Positions 32,191-41,377 of a stretch of DNA of 64,000 bases are shown one piece after another (the stretch's first letter is position 1; every line of letters begins with the position of its first letter). The notes below the pieces were generated by a model. It ran no database searches. It saw only the letters and a program-made list of their open reading frames with translations, and was not told the DNA's origin. The position numbers and the translations under genes are program-made. Source of the DNA: Cinnamomum chago (taxonomy: Eukaryota; Streptophyta; Magnoliopsida; Laurales; Lauraceae); contig CP142456.1 of assembly GCA_038049695.1 (NCBI GenBank), forward strand, positions 69,684,922 through 69,748,921, in the 5' to 3' direction.

Positions 32191-32485
32191 GCACTGGGGC
32201 CCAAGAAAGTGGAGATTATATATTGATGTAATTTGTAACCCTAGACTCTGTAAAAGAGTCAGAGTTAGAGTAAAAGCTCTCTCCCATGAGTATCAGAGTC
32301 TTCCAAATCACGTAGGGCTTAATGGTGGAAATTGTTCTTTCTGATGGACATAGGCGAGTTTGCCGAACCACGTAAACATCCATGACTGATTTTCTCTTTC
32401 TTGTATGGTTTCATTGGCCATTCGATCATTGTGGTTCACGCTTTCACATACATGCTTACAACAAGTGGTGTCAAAAGACCCAACA

Positions 32486-33572
32486 ATAAGCAAATCTCAT
32501 TCATCCATTCTTCATTTCATGGCCTAATAGAAGAGAATCATGAGCAGGGCTTTTATTAATAGCTCTTGGTATGTCAACTTAAAATAATAATCCTTTATTT
32601 TATCTTACATCATCACCATTATTATTGGTAGAAAGGGAAGATTCATTAAACAAAAACAGAAGGGCACAAAACAACTAAGGGTGTAAGGTTTGGTTAACTG
32701 TTTATCTTGGGAGAACCGTTAACCGAACCGTGAATTATGATTTTCGATTTTAAAAACTGTAACCGTATCCGGAGAATCCGTTAAAAACCGAACTGTGGTT
32801 AACCATTAAAAACCGTTAAAAATCATTTTGTCAAGTTAAAAATCGTTAAAAACAATGAAAATAAATCATATACTTAAGTTTAAAATTATATATATATTTC
32901 ATTTAGGCCTTTTATGCTTTTTTAATTTAGTATAACGGTTTAGGACCAAATTAAAATGAACTCCAGGTGAGAAACAGATCCACCGAGTCTTGTTTTGAGC
33001 CAATAGCAAGTATTGATATGATTCTCTCTCTCTCTCTCTCTCACTCAAAAAGAGGGTATCAAGAAAAGAGTGACAAAACCCAAATGAAGCAAATTAGTCA
33101 TAGAAAGATGTTTGAGAGAATTGTCAATATAAAGGAAGTGATTATTGATTATTCGTGACGTTTTACATTTGAAACAATTCACTGATCAATTTGCTTAAAT
33201 CACAAACTGAATGGAAATTGTTTTAAGTAGAAGAAATCAAGTCATTCATTTTTTTTTTTTTAAATAATCAAGTCTTTGAGTAATTTCCCTATGTATATCA
33301 ATCAAAGAACCAAATACCTAAATTCAAAAGAATTAGTCAGTTTGAGATGGCCTTCTAATTCTTTTGTTCTTCCCTCAAAGTCAGATTGAAAAGCTAAATT
33401 ATCTCAATGTAGATGATGATGATCTTAACTGTAGATGGTGATGATCTCATTAATTTGTTCATTTCACTTGTAAGTTCATGAACCTTTGATCTCATTAATT
33501 TGTTTATTTCACTTGTAAGTTCATGAACCTTTGAAGGAAAAAAAAAAAAAAAAAAAGAAGAAGAAGAAATAG
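32486..33572. other. Intergenic stretch with partial hAT end and small tandem repeat
   Basis: TAAGGGTGTAAGG at 32676, followed by many AACCGTTAA motifs to about 32830, looks like one end of a hAT MITE with no partner. 33442-33486 and 33487-33531 are a 2 x 45 bp tandem duplication (TGATCTCATTAATTTG). A long A run is at 33536-33556. No gene. Confidence 0.6.
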
Positions 33573-33932
33573 AAATGATGTACAATAGGTAAGCCCAGTT
33601 GAATATGGGTTATATCCACATCCCACCATTTTTTGGTTGAAACTGAAACTCAAACCTGACATAGAGGTTTACAAGTTTGCCTCAACCCTTTAGGTTCACA
33701 TTAGTTTGGTACTCAAATATAAAGAACGGATTAACATGAAAGTAAACACATTTATTAAAGACCTGACTACAATATTGCAGGCTCCTCTTGGGACCTATCC
33801 GAATGCATCCAAATAAGGCAGACTCAGCACTACTTCCAATCCAGGAAACTCCTTAAAGCATCCAATGCCTTCTTCCTAGCTCTCATCTTAAAATCTAACT
33901 CCTCTACCACCTTTGTAGACTTTAGGCCTATC
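33573..33932. repeat. 360 bp direct repeat, left copy (right copy 35853-36212)
   Basis: Both copies start AAATGATGTACAATAGG and end TTTAGGCCTATC, and both carry the same piece of LINE-3 reverse transcriptase. The right copy continues in the LINE frame. The left copy breaks into copia sequence at 33933. Confidence 0.92.
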
Positions 33933-33939
33933 TTCAAGA

Positions 33940-34080
33940 GCATTTACGTGCCTCTTCAGGAGCGTTACTTGCCTCTTCGAGAGCGTTTCGTGCCTCTTCG
34001 AGAGGGACCTCTTCAGGAGAGGTACGTGCCTCTTCGGGAGGAGCCTCTTCAGGAGGGCTACGTGCCTCTTCGGGAGGACA
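33940..34080. repeat. Minisatellite encoding PEEAR-like repeats
   Basis: Units of about 21-27 bp containing GTGCCTCTTCGGGAGGA are repeated six to seven times. On the minus strand they encode proline-glutamate-glutamate-alanine repeats in the copia frame. Confidence 0.85.
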
Positions 34081-34420
34081 TGATAATGATTGTTCATTTC
34101 TCCTTTTCCGCGGAGTTGAGTCCTTTAAACATATAGGACTGCCATGCTTCTTGCATACTTCATTTTCACATTGTGAAGTACGTAGATCTAGATGAGACAG
34201 ACTTGAAGTATTCCATGTTAGTTCTCGCCGTTCTTCAGAAACAAGTTGTTCTACATGAACAATACGTTCTTCAGGAACTATCTTATCTCCCCCTAATGGC
34301 AGGAATATTGTCTCATCATATGGGCTCTTCCAGAGCCTTTAATTATTTGTACAAGTCTAGCTATGGTGGATACCTTTCCTGGAATGAACAACAATTCTGA
34401 GAAAAAATTCTAATTTTTCA

Positions 34421-35658
34421 GAATGGTATGTGTTATGGCACTATCTATCAAACATAGATTGTCCTCAGTTCCATGGTTCATATCTTAAATAATAAATCAT
34501 TATAACTATACAATCACATGATAAAACTGAAATAATTAAACCATTCACCATAAATTAGGACATTAATTAATGAAAAATAAAGATCCCTATCACAAAGGAA
34601 AAGTCTAAGAAACATGCATATCAAATAAACTAAAAATCAAGTTTGTGAATGTTTAAGGAATTATTAGTCTTCTAGACCATGCCAAGGGGTGCTCTCCATA
34701 TAAATGCCCCATTATTTAGAGGTTGGCCAATGAAAAGTTGGATCAATCAGGTTCTCAACTTTGAGAATCAGAATTGCTGATTCTGTCAAGACTTCAGGCT
34801 TGATTTAGAACTTCAGGTTCATAACTTTGAGAATCAGAACTCTGGTTCTGTCAAGACTTCAGGCTTAATTTAGAAGTTCAAGTTCATAACACATGAGATT
34901 AGAACTTCAGGTTCTGCCAAATGTTCAGATAGAACTTCTGATTCTAACAAATGATCAGAACTTCTGGTTCTGTCACATTTTCATATTTAATTTCATGGCC
35001 TTATAATTTATTTGGATTTGAACAAAACAAGCTCCAAGTTTTGATTTATGGATATGAATCTACAGGTTCATATCATTATTCCAATTTTTAAGACTATTGG
35101 TCCATAGATCGGTCAACTTTAGGTTCAAATTTAGAACTTCTGGTTCTATTTTCTGATCCATTCATAGTATTGATAAATTTAAACTAAAAGAAAAATTATG
35201 TAAGAAGATGAACAGTAATCAAACACTATAATTAATGTAAACAAGTATTATAAACTAGTTGCATGCATTCTAATAAATTGATTTTGGATAATGGCTTAGA
35301 TACTACTTACCATATTTGACGAAAAATATTACCCTTTTCTGAAATCCGAGCTAGGAAGGATTCCGTGATGAAAACCCACGTTGGGAAGGAATCCGTACAG
35401 GGAATCCGCGATGAAAATCCGCGCTAGGAAGGAATCTGCGATGAAAATCCTTGTTAGGAAGGAATCTGCAATGAATCCGTGTTAGGAAGGAATCTGCACA
35501 GGGAATTCGCGATGGAAATCCGTGCTAGGAAGGATTTCGCGATGGAAATCCGTGTATGGAAGGATTTCGCTATGAAAATCCGTGCAGGGAAGGATTTCTC
35601 TTCTCTTTGGGTAAGAAGAAGGTTTTCTTCATTCTCTTAGAGTTTCGTGTTGACAACG
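34421..35658. other. Copia internal leader-like region with repeats
   Basis: 34740-35170 repeats GAACTTCTGGTTCTG and CTTCAGGTTC phrases. 35335-35610 is a tandem array of roughly 25-36 bp units around GGAAGGAATCCGCGATGAAA. No retained gag frame was found. Confidence 0.65.
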
Positions 35659-35852
35659 TGTTAGAAAAGAGAGAGACAAGAGAAAGAAGATTAGGAGGGA
35701 GAAGAGAGAGCCTTTCTTATCTCATTAACTGCGTACAATACAAAGATAGAGAGGCCTATTTATAGGCTAAGTAACCCCACAAGAGAGGAACTCTAATTCT
35801 AACCCTAAATCATCTCAAGTGGGCATCCACCTAAGATCCATATCTTATAACA
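35659..35852 (-). repeat. Copia 5' LTR, 194 bp
   Basis: Minus strand begins TGTTATAAGATATGG and ends TTCTAACA, with TATAAATAGG about 75 bp in. Confidence 0.8.
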
Positions 35853-36104
35853 AAATGATGTACAATAGGTAAGCCCAGTTGGATATGGGTTCTATCCACA
35901 TCCCACCATTTTTTGGTTGAAACTGCAACTCAAACCTGACATAGAAGTTAAGAGGTTAGCCTTAACCCTTTAGGTTCACATTAGTTTGGTACTCAAATAG
36001 AAAGAACAGATTAACATGAAAGTAAACACATTTATTAAAGACCTGACTACAATATTGCAGGCTCCTCTTAGGACCTATCCGAATGCATCCAAATAAGGCA
36101 GACT

Positions 36105-38325
36105 CAGCACTTCTTTCAATCCGGGAAACTCCTTAAAGCATCTAATGCCTTCTTCCTGGCTTTCATCCCAAAATCTAACTCCCCTACCACCTTTGCAGAC
36201 TTTAGGCCTATCAGTTTGTTGAACTTTTCCTACAAAATAATCTCCAAAATCCTATCTTCCAGGCTCACCTCTCTCCTCCCTAAATTTATCTCCTCTTATC
36301 GGGCAGCTTTCATTCCTATAGATCTATCCACCATCACTCAGTCTTGACTTTTGAACTCTTTCAAAAGCTCAAATCCAAGCTAAGTAAAGGTTCACTTTGC
36401 CACAAATTAGACATCTCCAAAGCTTCTGAAGGAGTGCATCTGTTCTTCGAGGTGCTCTGTTATGATCAATCGATCTCCTCATGGATTTTTTAGCACCTCC
36501 TGTGGCCTAAGACAAGGTGATCCCTTATCCCCATGCTTGTTTATTATTGATGAGGAAATTCTCAGCCTTCATCTCCACAACCTCCACTTCCAAGGTACCA
36601 TTCTCCCCCTCTCCTCTGTCCCCCACACCCCCTACCACCTTCTATATGCAGATGACATTATCATCCTAATGAAGGGAGTTCTGGTGTTCTCGCTCTGCAA
36701 GACCTTCTTGATCTATATCAATCATCATCTGATCAGCACATTAACCTCCTCAAGAGTCAGCTATTCATTGGCAAGTGTGGTTTCAGAATAAAGGCTAGGA
36801 TCTGATCCATCCCCGGTCTGCAAGAGACCCAGGTCCAGCTCAAGTACCTGGGTTTCCCTGTTGTCTTTGGCTCTCCAAAAAGAATTCACTTCCTTCCTCT
36901 GCTGGACTTTATTAATGCTAGGATGTCCGCTTGGAAAGCCAAAACTCTCTCCTTTGCTGGTCATCTCATTCTCATCAAGCATGTCCTTTCTTGTATTCCT
37001 ATAGACATTGCTTCCATCCTTCCCCTTCCAGTCTCCATTTGCAAAGACATCGAGCACCTCATGAGACACTTTCTCTGGTCAGGCAATGCTACCTCCTCTA
37101 AGACCAACTATGTGAATTGGTCTCAAGTTACCCTCCCAAAGATGGAAGGAGGCCTTGACATTAGAAGGATCTCTGAAGTGAATGAAGCTTCCCTCATCAA
37201 GCTGGGCCGGCAGGCTGCCACTATGAATTGCACCTGGTCTACTTGGTTCAAGAATCGCTACTTTAAGGACAACAACATCTAGAACCCTGCAAACACTATC
37301 TATGGATCCTGTATCTGGAAAGGAATTCGCCTCCTCGCTCACTTCATCCACCAAGGTGGTGCCTGGGCTTTTGGTAATGATAAGGACATTAACATATGGC
37401 ATGACACTTGGTATGGAGACAAGCCACTCTCTGCTGTCTTTCCCAATCTACAATTTCCTCTGGACCAATGGATTGAATCTTTCTTCCACTCAGACTGTTG
37501 GCATATTCCTCCGAACTTGCCAACTGCAGTCCAAGACCTACTCAATTCTGCTACCTCTTTTCTCTCTCCCAGTTCAACTGCTAGAGATCACCTCTTTTGA
37601 AAGGAGGCTCCTGATGGTCAGATCTCTCAGCATGGTGTTTGGAATGCAATCAGATTGAGGGGCAATATCCTCCAGTGGCCTCCCCTGATTCGGAACGGTA
37701 TCTCCCTCCTCGGAGTCATTTGTTTTGGATGGCGTCTGATGCTCAATCGAACCCCCACTGTTTCTTATGTGCAGCACCTTGGCTTCTACTTAGTTTCGAG
37801 ATGCAACCTCTGTTTCAAAGGCGAAGATTCTATCAACCACCTCTTCTTCTCCTGCACAATAGCCCGGTCCCTTTGGAATTGGCTGCTCCAATCTTCTAGT
37901 GCCCAGCAACCCTCCTCCTGTTCTGTCTCCTCCATTTGGATCTCTCATTCTAGAGGAAACGACACAGCTGGAAAGAAATTCATGGCATCGACCTTTTTGT
38001 CTGTTTTATATGCTCTCTGGAGGGCCAGGAACACTACAATTTTTGAAAATCATCGCCTTACCCTCAACCAGATCTTAGCTCTTTTGCATGATGATCTCTG
38101 CTTCACTCTGAGGAAGATATCTAAACCTTTTGGCAGCCAGCAGCTCAACTCCCTTCTCAGCTCTCTAAGAATTCCTATAAGTTCTCCCATACCTAATCGC
38201 TACATGTAGATCTGGCCTTTTTTTGTGGCCTTTTTTGTTTTTCCTCCATCCATGGAGGCTTCTGTACATTTGTATTCTTTTTTCTCTTTCTAATACAATT
38301 ACCTTTTAAACAAAAAAATATATAT
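36105..38325 (+). pseudogene. LINE-3: 5'-truncated ORF2 pseudogene
   Basis: Recognisable from QHFFQSGKLLKASNAFF through FADFRPISLLNFSYKI, CGLRQGDPLSP, HLLYADDIIIL, MSAWKAKTLSFAGHLILIKH, a zf-RVT part (SRCNLCFKGEDSINHLFFSC) and the C-terminus ISKPFGSQQLNSLLSS at 38207. Frameshifts and stops break it into at least five pieces. A deletion removes sequence around 36340-36460, the region of the LDISKAF block. A 3' UTR and short A-rich tail end near 38325. It is the same family as the 14895-20607 LINE. The endonuclease domain is missing. Confidence 0.9.
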
Positions 38326-38854
38326 CATGGATAGGTTTGAAATTAGACTTTAAGCCCGCTAGATCAAGGACTAGTTTAATCTAGTGGAGCTGATTGTTTA
38401 GCTCCCCCATTAATCTAGTTTAACAAAGAACTCGGGTCGGATTCAATTAAGGTTTTTGCTACTAAAGTTCAGGTGTGAATTAGGCTGATTTGTCTGAGTC
38501 AAGTGTTACTGGACTGCGGTTAGGCAAATCCAGTCTTGACCCATGTCTCTTGGCTCGTTTAACTGGACTCATCTAGTACTGAGATAGTTGACCTTCTGAA
38601 TTTCCGTGTACATTGAATCCGTATGCCCTCTAGCACCACTTGAATCACACGACACAACTTTACATAAAACTTCCATGCTTGCATTTGTATAAACTTTTAA
38701 CGCTTGCCATGTGGTCTTATCATTTGGACACTGCCATGGTGCAATCAAGTTGCATGGGTTCATTTTAAATGGAGAGACATTTAGCCATTTGAGTTTGTTT
38801 ATTTCATCATAGTTAAAAAGAGCAATAAAAAAAAGGTTATATAAATAAAAAATA
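38326..38854. other. Intergenic, no gene recognised
   Basis: Nothing supportable beyond AT-rich sequence. Confidence 0.5.
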
Positions 38855-39210
38855 GGGGATTTGACATATTAATCCCCCTTAAACTCTGCATCCCCAGTTT
38901 CATGACTGAAAACCTAATAATGTCACCAGTGACGACTCTAGTATAACCTTTTTTTTACTTTTCTACCCTGGATCCTATGATATAATGAGAGTTTAAAAAC
39001 CCAAAATATCATGAGATCCAAGTGTTAAAAGTTGAAAAACCCATACAATAAATTAAAAAGCCAAAATAGTCTTCTTATTTGGATGTTGGATCCCATGATA
39101 TCATGGGAGATTCAGGGCAGAAAAGTAAATAAAAAATAAAAAAATTGTGGACCAGAGTCAAATTGAAATTGGACAAAATAGGGTTTAAGGGGAATTAATG
39201 TCAACTCTCC
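38855..39210. mobile_element. Mutator-like MITE, 356 bp
   Basis: The ends are imperfect inverted repeats around TTGACAT(AT)TAATCCCCCTTAAAC and GGGTTTAAGGGGAATTAATG. Flanking 9-mers TAAAAAATA (38846-38854) and GTAAAAATA (39211-39219) match at 8 of 9. The 9 bp duplication and lack of coding sequence fit a Mutator-derived MITE. Confidence 0.7.
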
Positions 39211-39429
39211 GTAAAAATATCAGCACTTGCTGGTGTGTGTTAGAGAGAGAGAGAGGATGTTAGTTAATCTTTGAACATGACAAACCCCATGTAATTTCAT
39301 TTCTCAAGTTTTTATTAGAATCAGATGTTACAGCTACTTCCATTGCTTGGATGAAGTTCTTTCTGCTTTAACCAACAGGACTTACATGTATGAAATACTT
39401 AATACTCGACATTTGCACCAAGCTCGCAT

Positions 39430-39799
39430 CTAACCAAGATGATTATGTCCCTGAATCCGATCTTGGCTGGAAGAATCTTCAGAAGCAGCCCCAAAAGGGA
39501 TGCTGGTGCCATAATTAGAGGCCTGTGTTGTGGTAGGAGTAGGAACATGAACTGCAAAGTTCATTTCCTCTAGTTTTTTTACAGGGCCCACCATTATTTC
39601 CTGGTCCATACGTGCAACCTGAATGGTCAGGAGGGGGTGTTTGGCCTTTTACCGGGGACTCAAACATGAGGACTTCTTTCTTCTTCCCTCCCCACTTTTC
39701 TTTTAAAGGCCTAGCCACGGAAAGAGACAGATGAGTTGAAGTCAAGAGGATTGAAAGAATGGATATTACATACAACATATTTCTTTTGCAAGAACCCAT
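39430..39799 (-). pseudogene. Third secreted two-cysteine peptide gene, frameshifted after the cysteine motif
   Basis: From the ATG at 39799-39797 the frame gives a signal peptide (MLYVISILSILLTSTHLSLS), ARPL, MFESP, a proline-rich segment and Cys62 and Cys73 around CTYGPGNNGGPC. An A7 run just after Cys73 then shifts the frame and it stops at 39515 (94 residues). In the other frame the family tail continues (EMNFAVHVPTPTTTQAS, then QDRIQG) to a TAG at 39430-39432. So one extra A is the likely lesion. The signal peptide and cysteine segment are intact, and a shorter precursor could still release the peptide. An upstream in-frame ATG at 39832 lies in LTR sequence. The original promoter and leader are gone; an LTR starts 3 bp upstream of the ATG. 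Confidence 0.72.
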
Positions 39800-39801
39800 G
39801 T

Positions 39802-40690
39802 TGTTAGGAATTTTAGTGTTGGCTAAATTCATGGGTTGGACAAAACTTTGGGTCTTTTGAGTTATAATTTTTATTTAGAAAATGACTCTGAAGATAGAAG
39901 ATTGGAAGGACTCAGAAAAAGAAAGTCTGAAAGAATTAGCAGAAGAAAGCTGGAGAAAGAGAGCTAAAATTACGGATTATCCAGAGAGGGGTCCGCTCGA
40001 GTGACCATCATATCTGCTCGAGCGAATAGGTCGGTTTGCCCCAGCGCTGAAATAGAGGCTGGTCCGCTCGAGTGCACGCAATGACCGCTCGAGCGAACCA
40101 AGCGCAGTGAACTACGAATTTTGGAAACTGCTATTCTTATTGTGCTCAAAATGCTGGTTTTAGTCCTAATCATCTTAGGCAACTTTAAGCACGTCCTTAT
40201 GGCTATTTAAAGGACTCAAGGGCTATTCCAAAGAAAAAAGCATCACCTCTCAAAGTTCTGAGTTAGAGATTATTATTGACAGAATTCTTTTCTAGAGATT
40301 TTGATGAAGTTGTACTGCCAAGTTCTCTAGAGTCAGTTCTTCTGCATCTTTTGTAGAAGATTATCTTCTTGCGAGAAGATTTGAGGAGTCAGACGCTGGA
40401 TTGAATCTGTTGCAATCAACGGTGTGAAGTCGTTGAAGCCTGAAGCGACACAAGGTAACTTTAGTCCTTGGGTAGGGGATATCTGGGGAAGAGATCTGAG
40501 TTTCTTGTAATTGAGAGATTCATAGTGTTTGATTTGATCCAGTTCGGATCGGTGGTTTTTCATCCGGTTAGGGTTTTCCACCTTAAATTTGGTGTCCTTA
40601 TGCTGTGTGCTTGTTTTGTTTATTTCCGCTGCATATTGTTTATTTCTGCACATTATTGACTTATTTGCTTGAGTACACCAATCTAGAGAT
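39802..40690 (+). mobile_element. Copia (SIRE/Angela-like) LTR, right end uncertain
   Basis: It starts TGTTAGGAATTTTAGTGTTG. It ends in a region with GGTTAGGGTTTTCCACCTTA and TTTATTTCCGCTGCATATTG, phrases typical of such LTR ends. A TATTTAAAGG box is at about 40203. GCTCGAGCGAA motifs occur at 39990-40100. No clear 5 bp duplication or internal domain was found; the end near 40690 is approximate. Confidence 0.6.
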
Positions 40691-40982
40691 CGTGAACCCA
40701 TAATTAAATTTTCACATATCAGTAAATTTAAAGAGAAAGAGACAAACGGATAGTAAGAGAGGTGTGATTGGAATGAGGGGAATGTACAAAATATTCAATA
40801 TTCAATATTCAAAAACCAGGAAAAACCAAGGAAGTTACCAAGTCTGGATGTTTACAGTCAGACTCAGGACCCGACTCCTTTTCCCTTAAACCCTACAACG
40901 GGACAAGGCATATATAGTCAAACAAACTCCTGAAAAACCACAGCAGCTTCCTAAACTCCACCAGCACCTCACGTACAACCGC

Positions 40983-40990
40983 TATATATA
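40983..40990 (+). promoter_or_regulatory. TATA box of secreted-peptide gene B
   Basis: TATATATA lies 107 bp upstream of the ATG, in the same place as in copy A, followed by a CT-rich leader. Confidence 0.7.
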
Positions 40991-41089
40991 CAACAACAAA
41001 CTCCACCTTTCCTTCACACCTCATACTTCCATCTCTTTAGTACTCCACAAGAAGATCTTCCCTCTCTCTCTCTCTCTCAACATTGAGAT

Positions 41090-41377
41090 ATGGGTTCTTT
41101 CAGAAGAAACCTATTGCCTTTAATATCCCTTCTGTTCTTCGTCTTGATCTCGACTCGTCCTTATCTCTCTATGGCTAGGCCTTTAGGAGGAGAGTCGGAA
41201 TTGAAGAAAGAAATCCACATGTTTCAGTCTCTGAGGCAAGGCAGTCCTCCCTCCTGTAGTTCGAATGGCACAAATACACCAGGAGCTGGTGGGCACTGTC
41301 CACCACCCCCCAAAGAAATGAACTTTGCAGCCCATGTTCCTACTACAGCACAGGCCTCTGCTTCTGAGGAGGCTTAA
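41090..41377 (+). CDS. Small secreted two-cysteine peptide precursor, copy B
   Basis: The intact 95-residue single-exon ORF is paralogous to 13379-13693. The signal peptide (residues 1-28), ARPLGGES, MFQSL and EMNFAAHVPTT are nearly identical. The segment between is the most changed: Cys56 and Cys70 enclose a Ser/Asn/Gly loop containing TNTPG, closer to a C-T-N-x-P pattern than copy A. The tail ends at SASEEA because GAGGCT is followed by TAA; copy A reads nine residues further. Concentrated change in the cysteine segment with conserved flanks suggests that this segment is the functional, possibly processed, peptide. Probable export to the apoplast and receptor signalling are inferred from the layout only. 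Confidence 0.82.
   Translation: MGSFRRNLLPLISLLFFVLISTRPYLSMARPLGGESELKKEIHMFQSLRQGSPPSCSSNGTNTPGAGGHCPPPPKEMNFAAHVPTTAQASASEEA

Larger units (their letters stand above)
13081..32245 (+). repeat. Segmental duplication, copy A (interrupted)
   Basis: Apart from insertions, this block matches 40790-48342 in the same orientation. Homology covers the peptide gene and flanks (13081-14894), resumes after the LINE (20608-24885) and again after the composite insert (30550-32245). Specific insertions in copy A are the LINE at 14895-20607, the composite at 24886-30549 and the MITE at 31600-32145. Without them the unit is about 7.5 kb. The two copies begin at the same ATTCAATATTCAAAAACCAG sequence. Confidence 0.93.
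22112..32485 (+). mobile_element. Copia-like solo LTR, split by LINE-2 (copy A)
   Basis: The ends TGTTGGGT and ACCCAACA are perfect inverted repeats. ATAAG flanks both sides (22107-22111 and 32486-32490). Only about 400 bp belong to the LTR: 22112-22212 and roughly 32190-32485, with a TATATA box near 32218. The rest is nested insertion. In copy B the left part starts at 44059, and a hAT element interrupts the right part. Confidence 0.8.
33933..35852 (-). mobile_element. Copia retrotransposon fragment with 5' LTR
   Basis: The 5' LTR is 35659-35852, with perfect TGTTA/TAACA ends and TATAAATAGG on the minus strand, followed inward by GTTGTCAACACGA. Far inside, 33940-34420 reads on the minus strand GGDKIVPEERIVHVEQLVSE, TWNTSSLSHLDLRTSQCEN and a PEEAR repeat, the region between integrase and reverse transcriptase of copia polyproteins. 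Gag, protease, most of integrase, reverse transcriptase and the 3' LTR are missing. AAATG beyond the LTR (35853-35857) also begins the 360 bp repeat. Confidence 0.8.
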
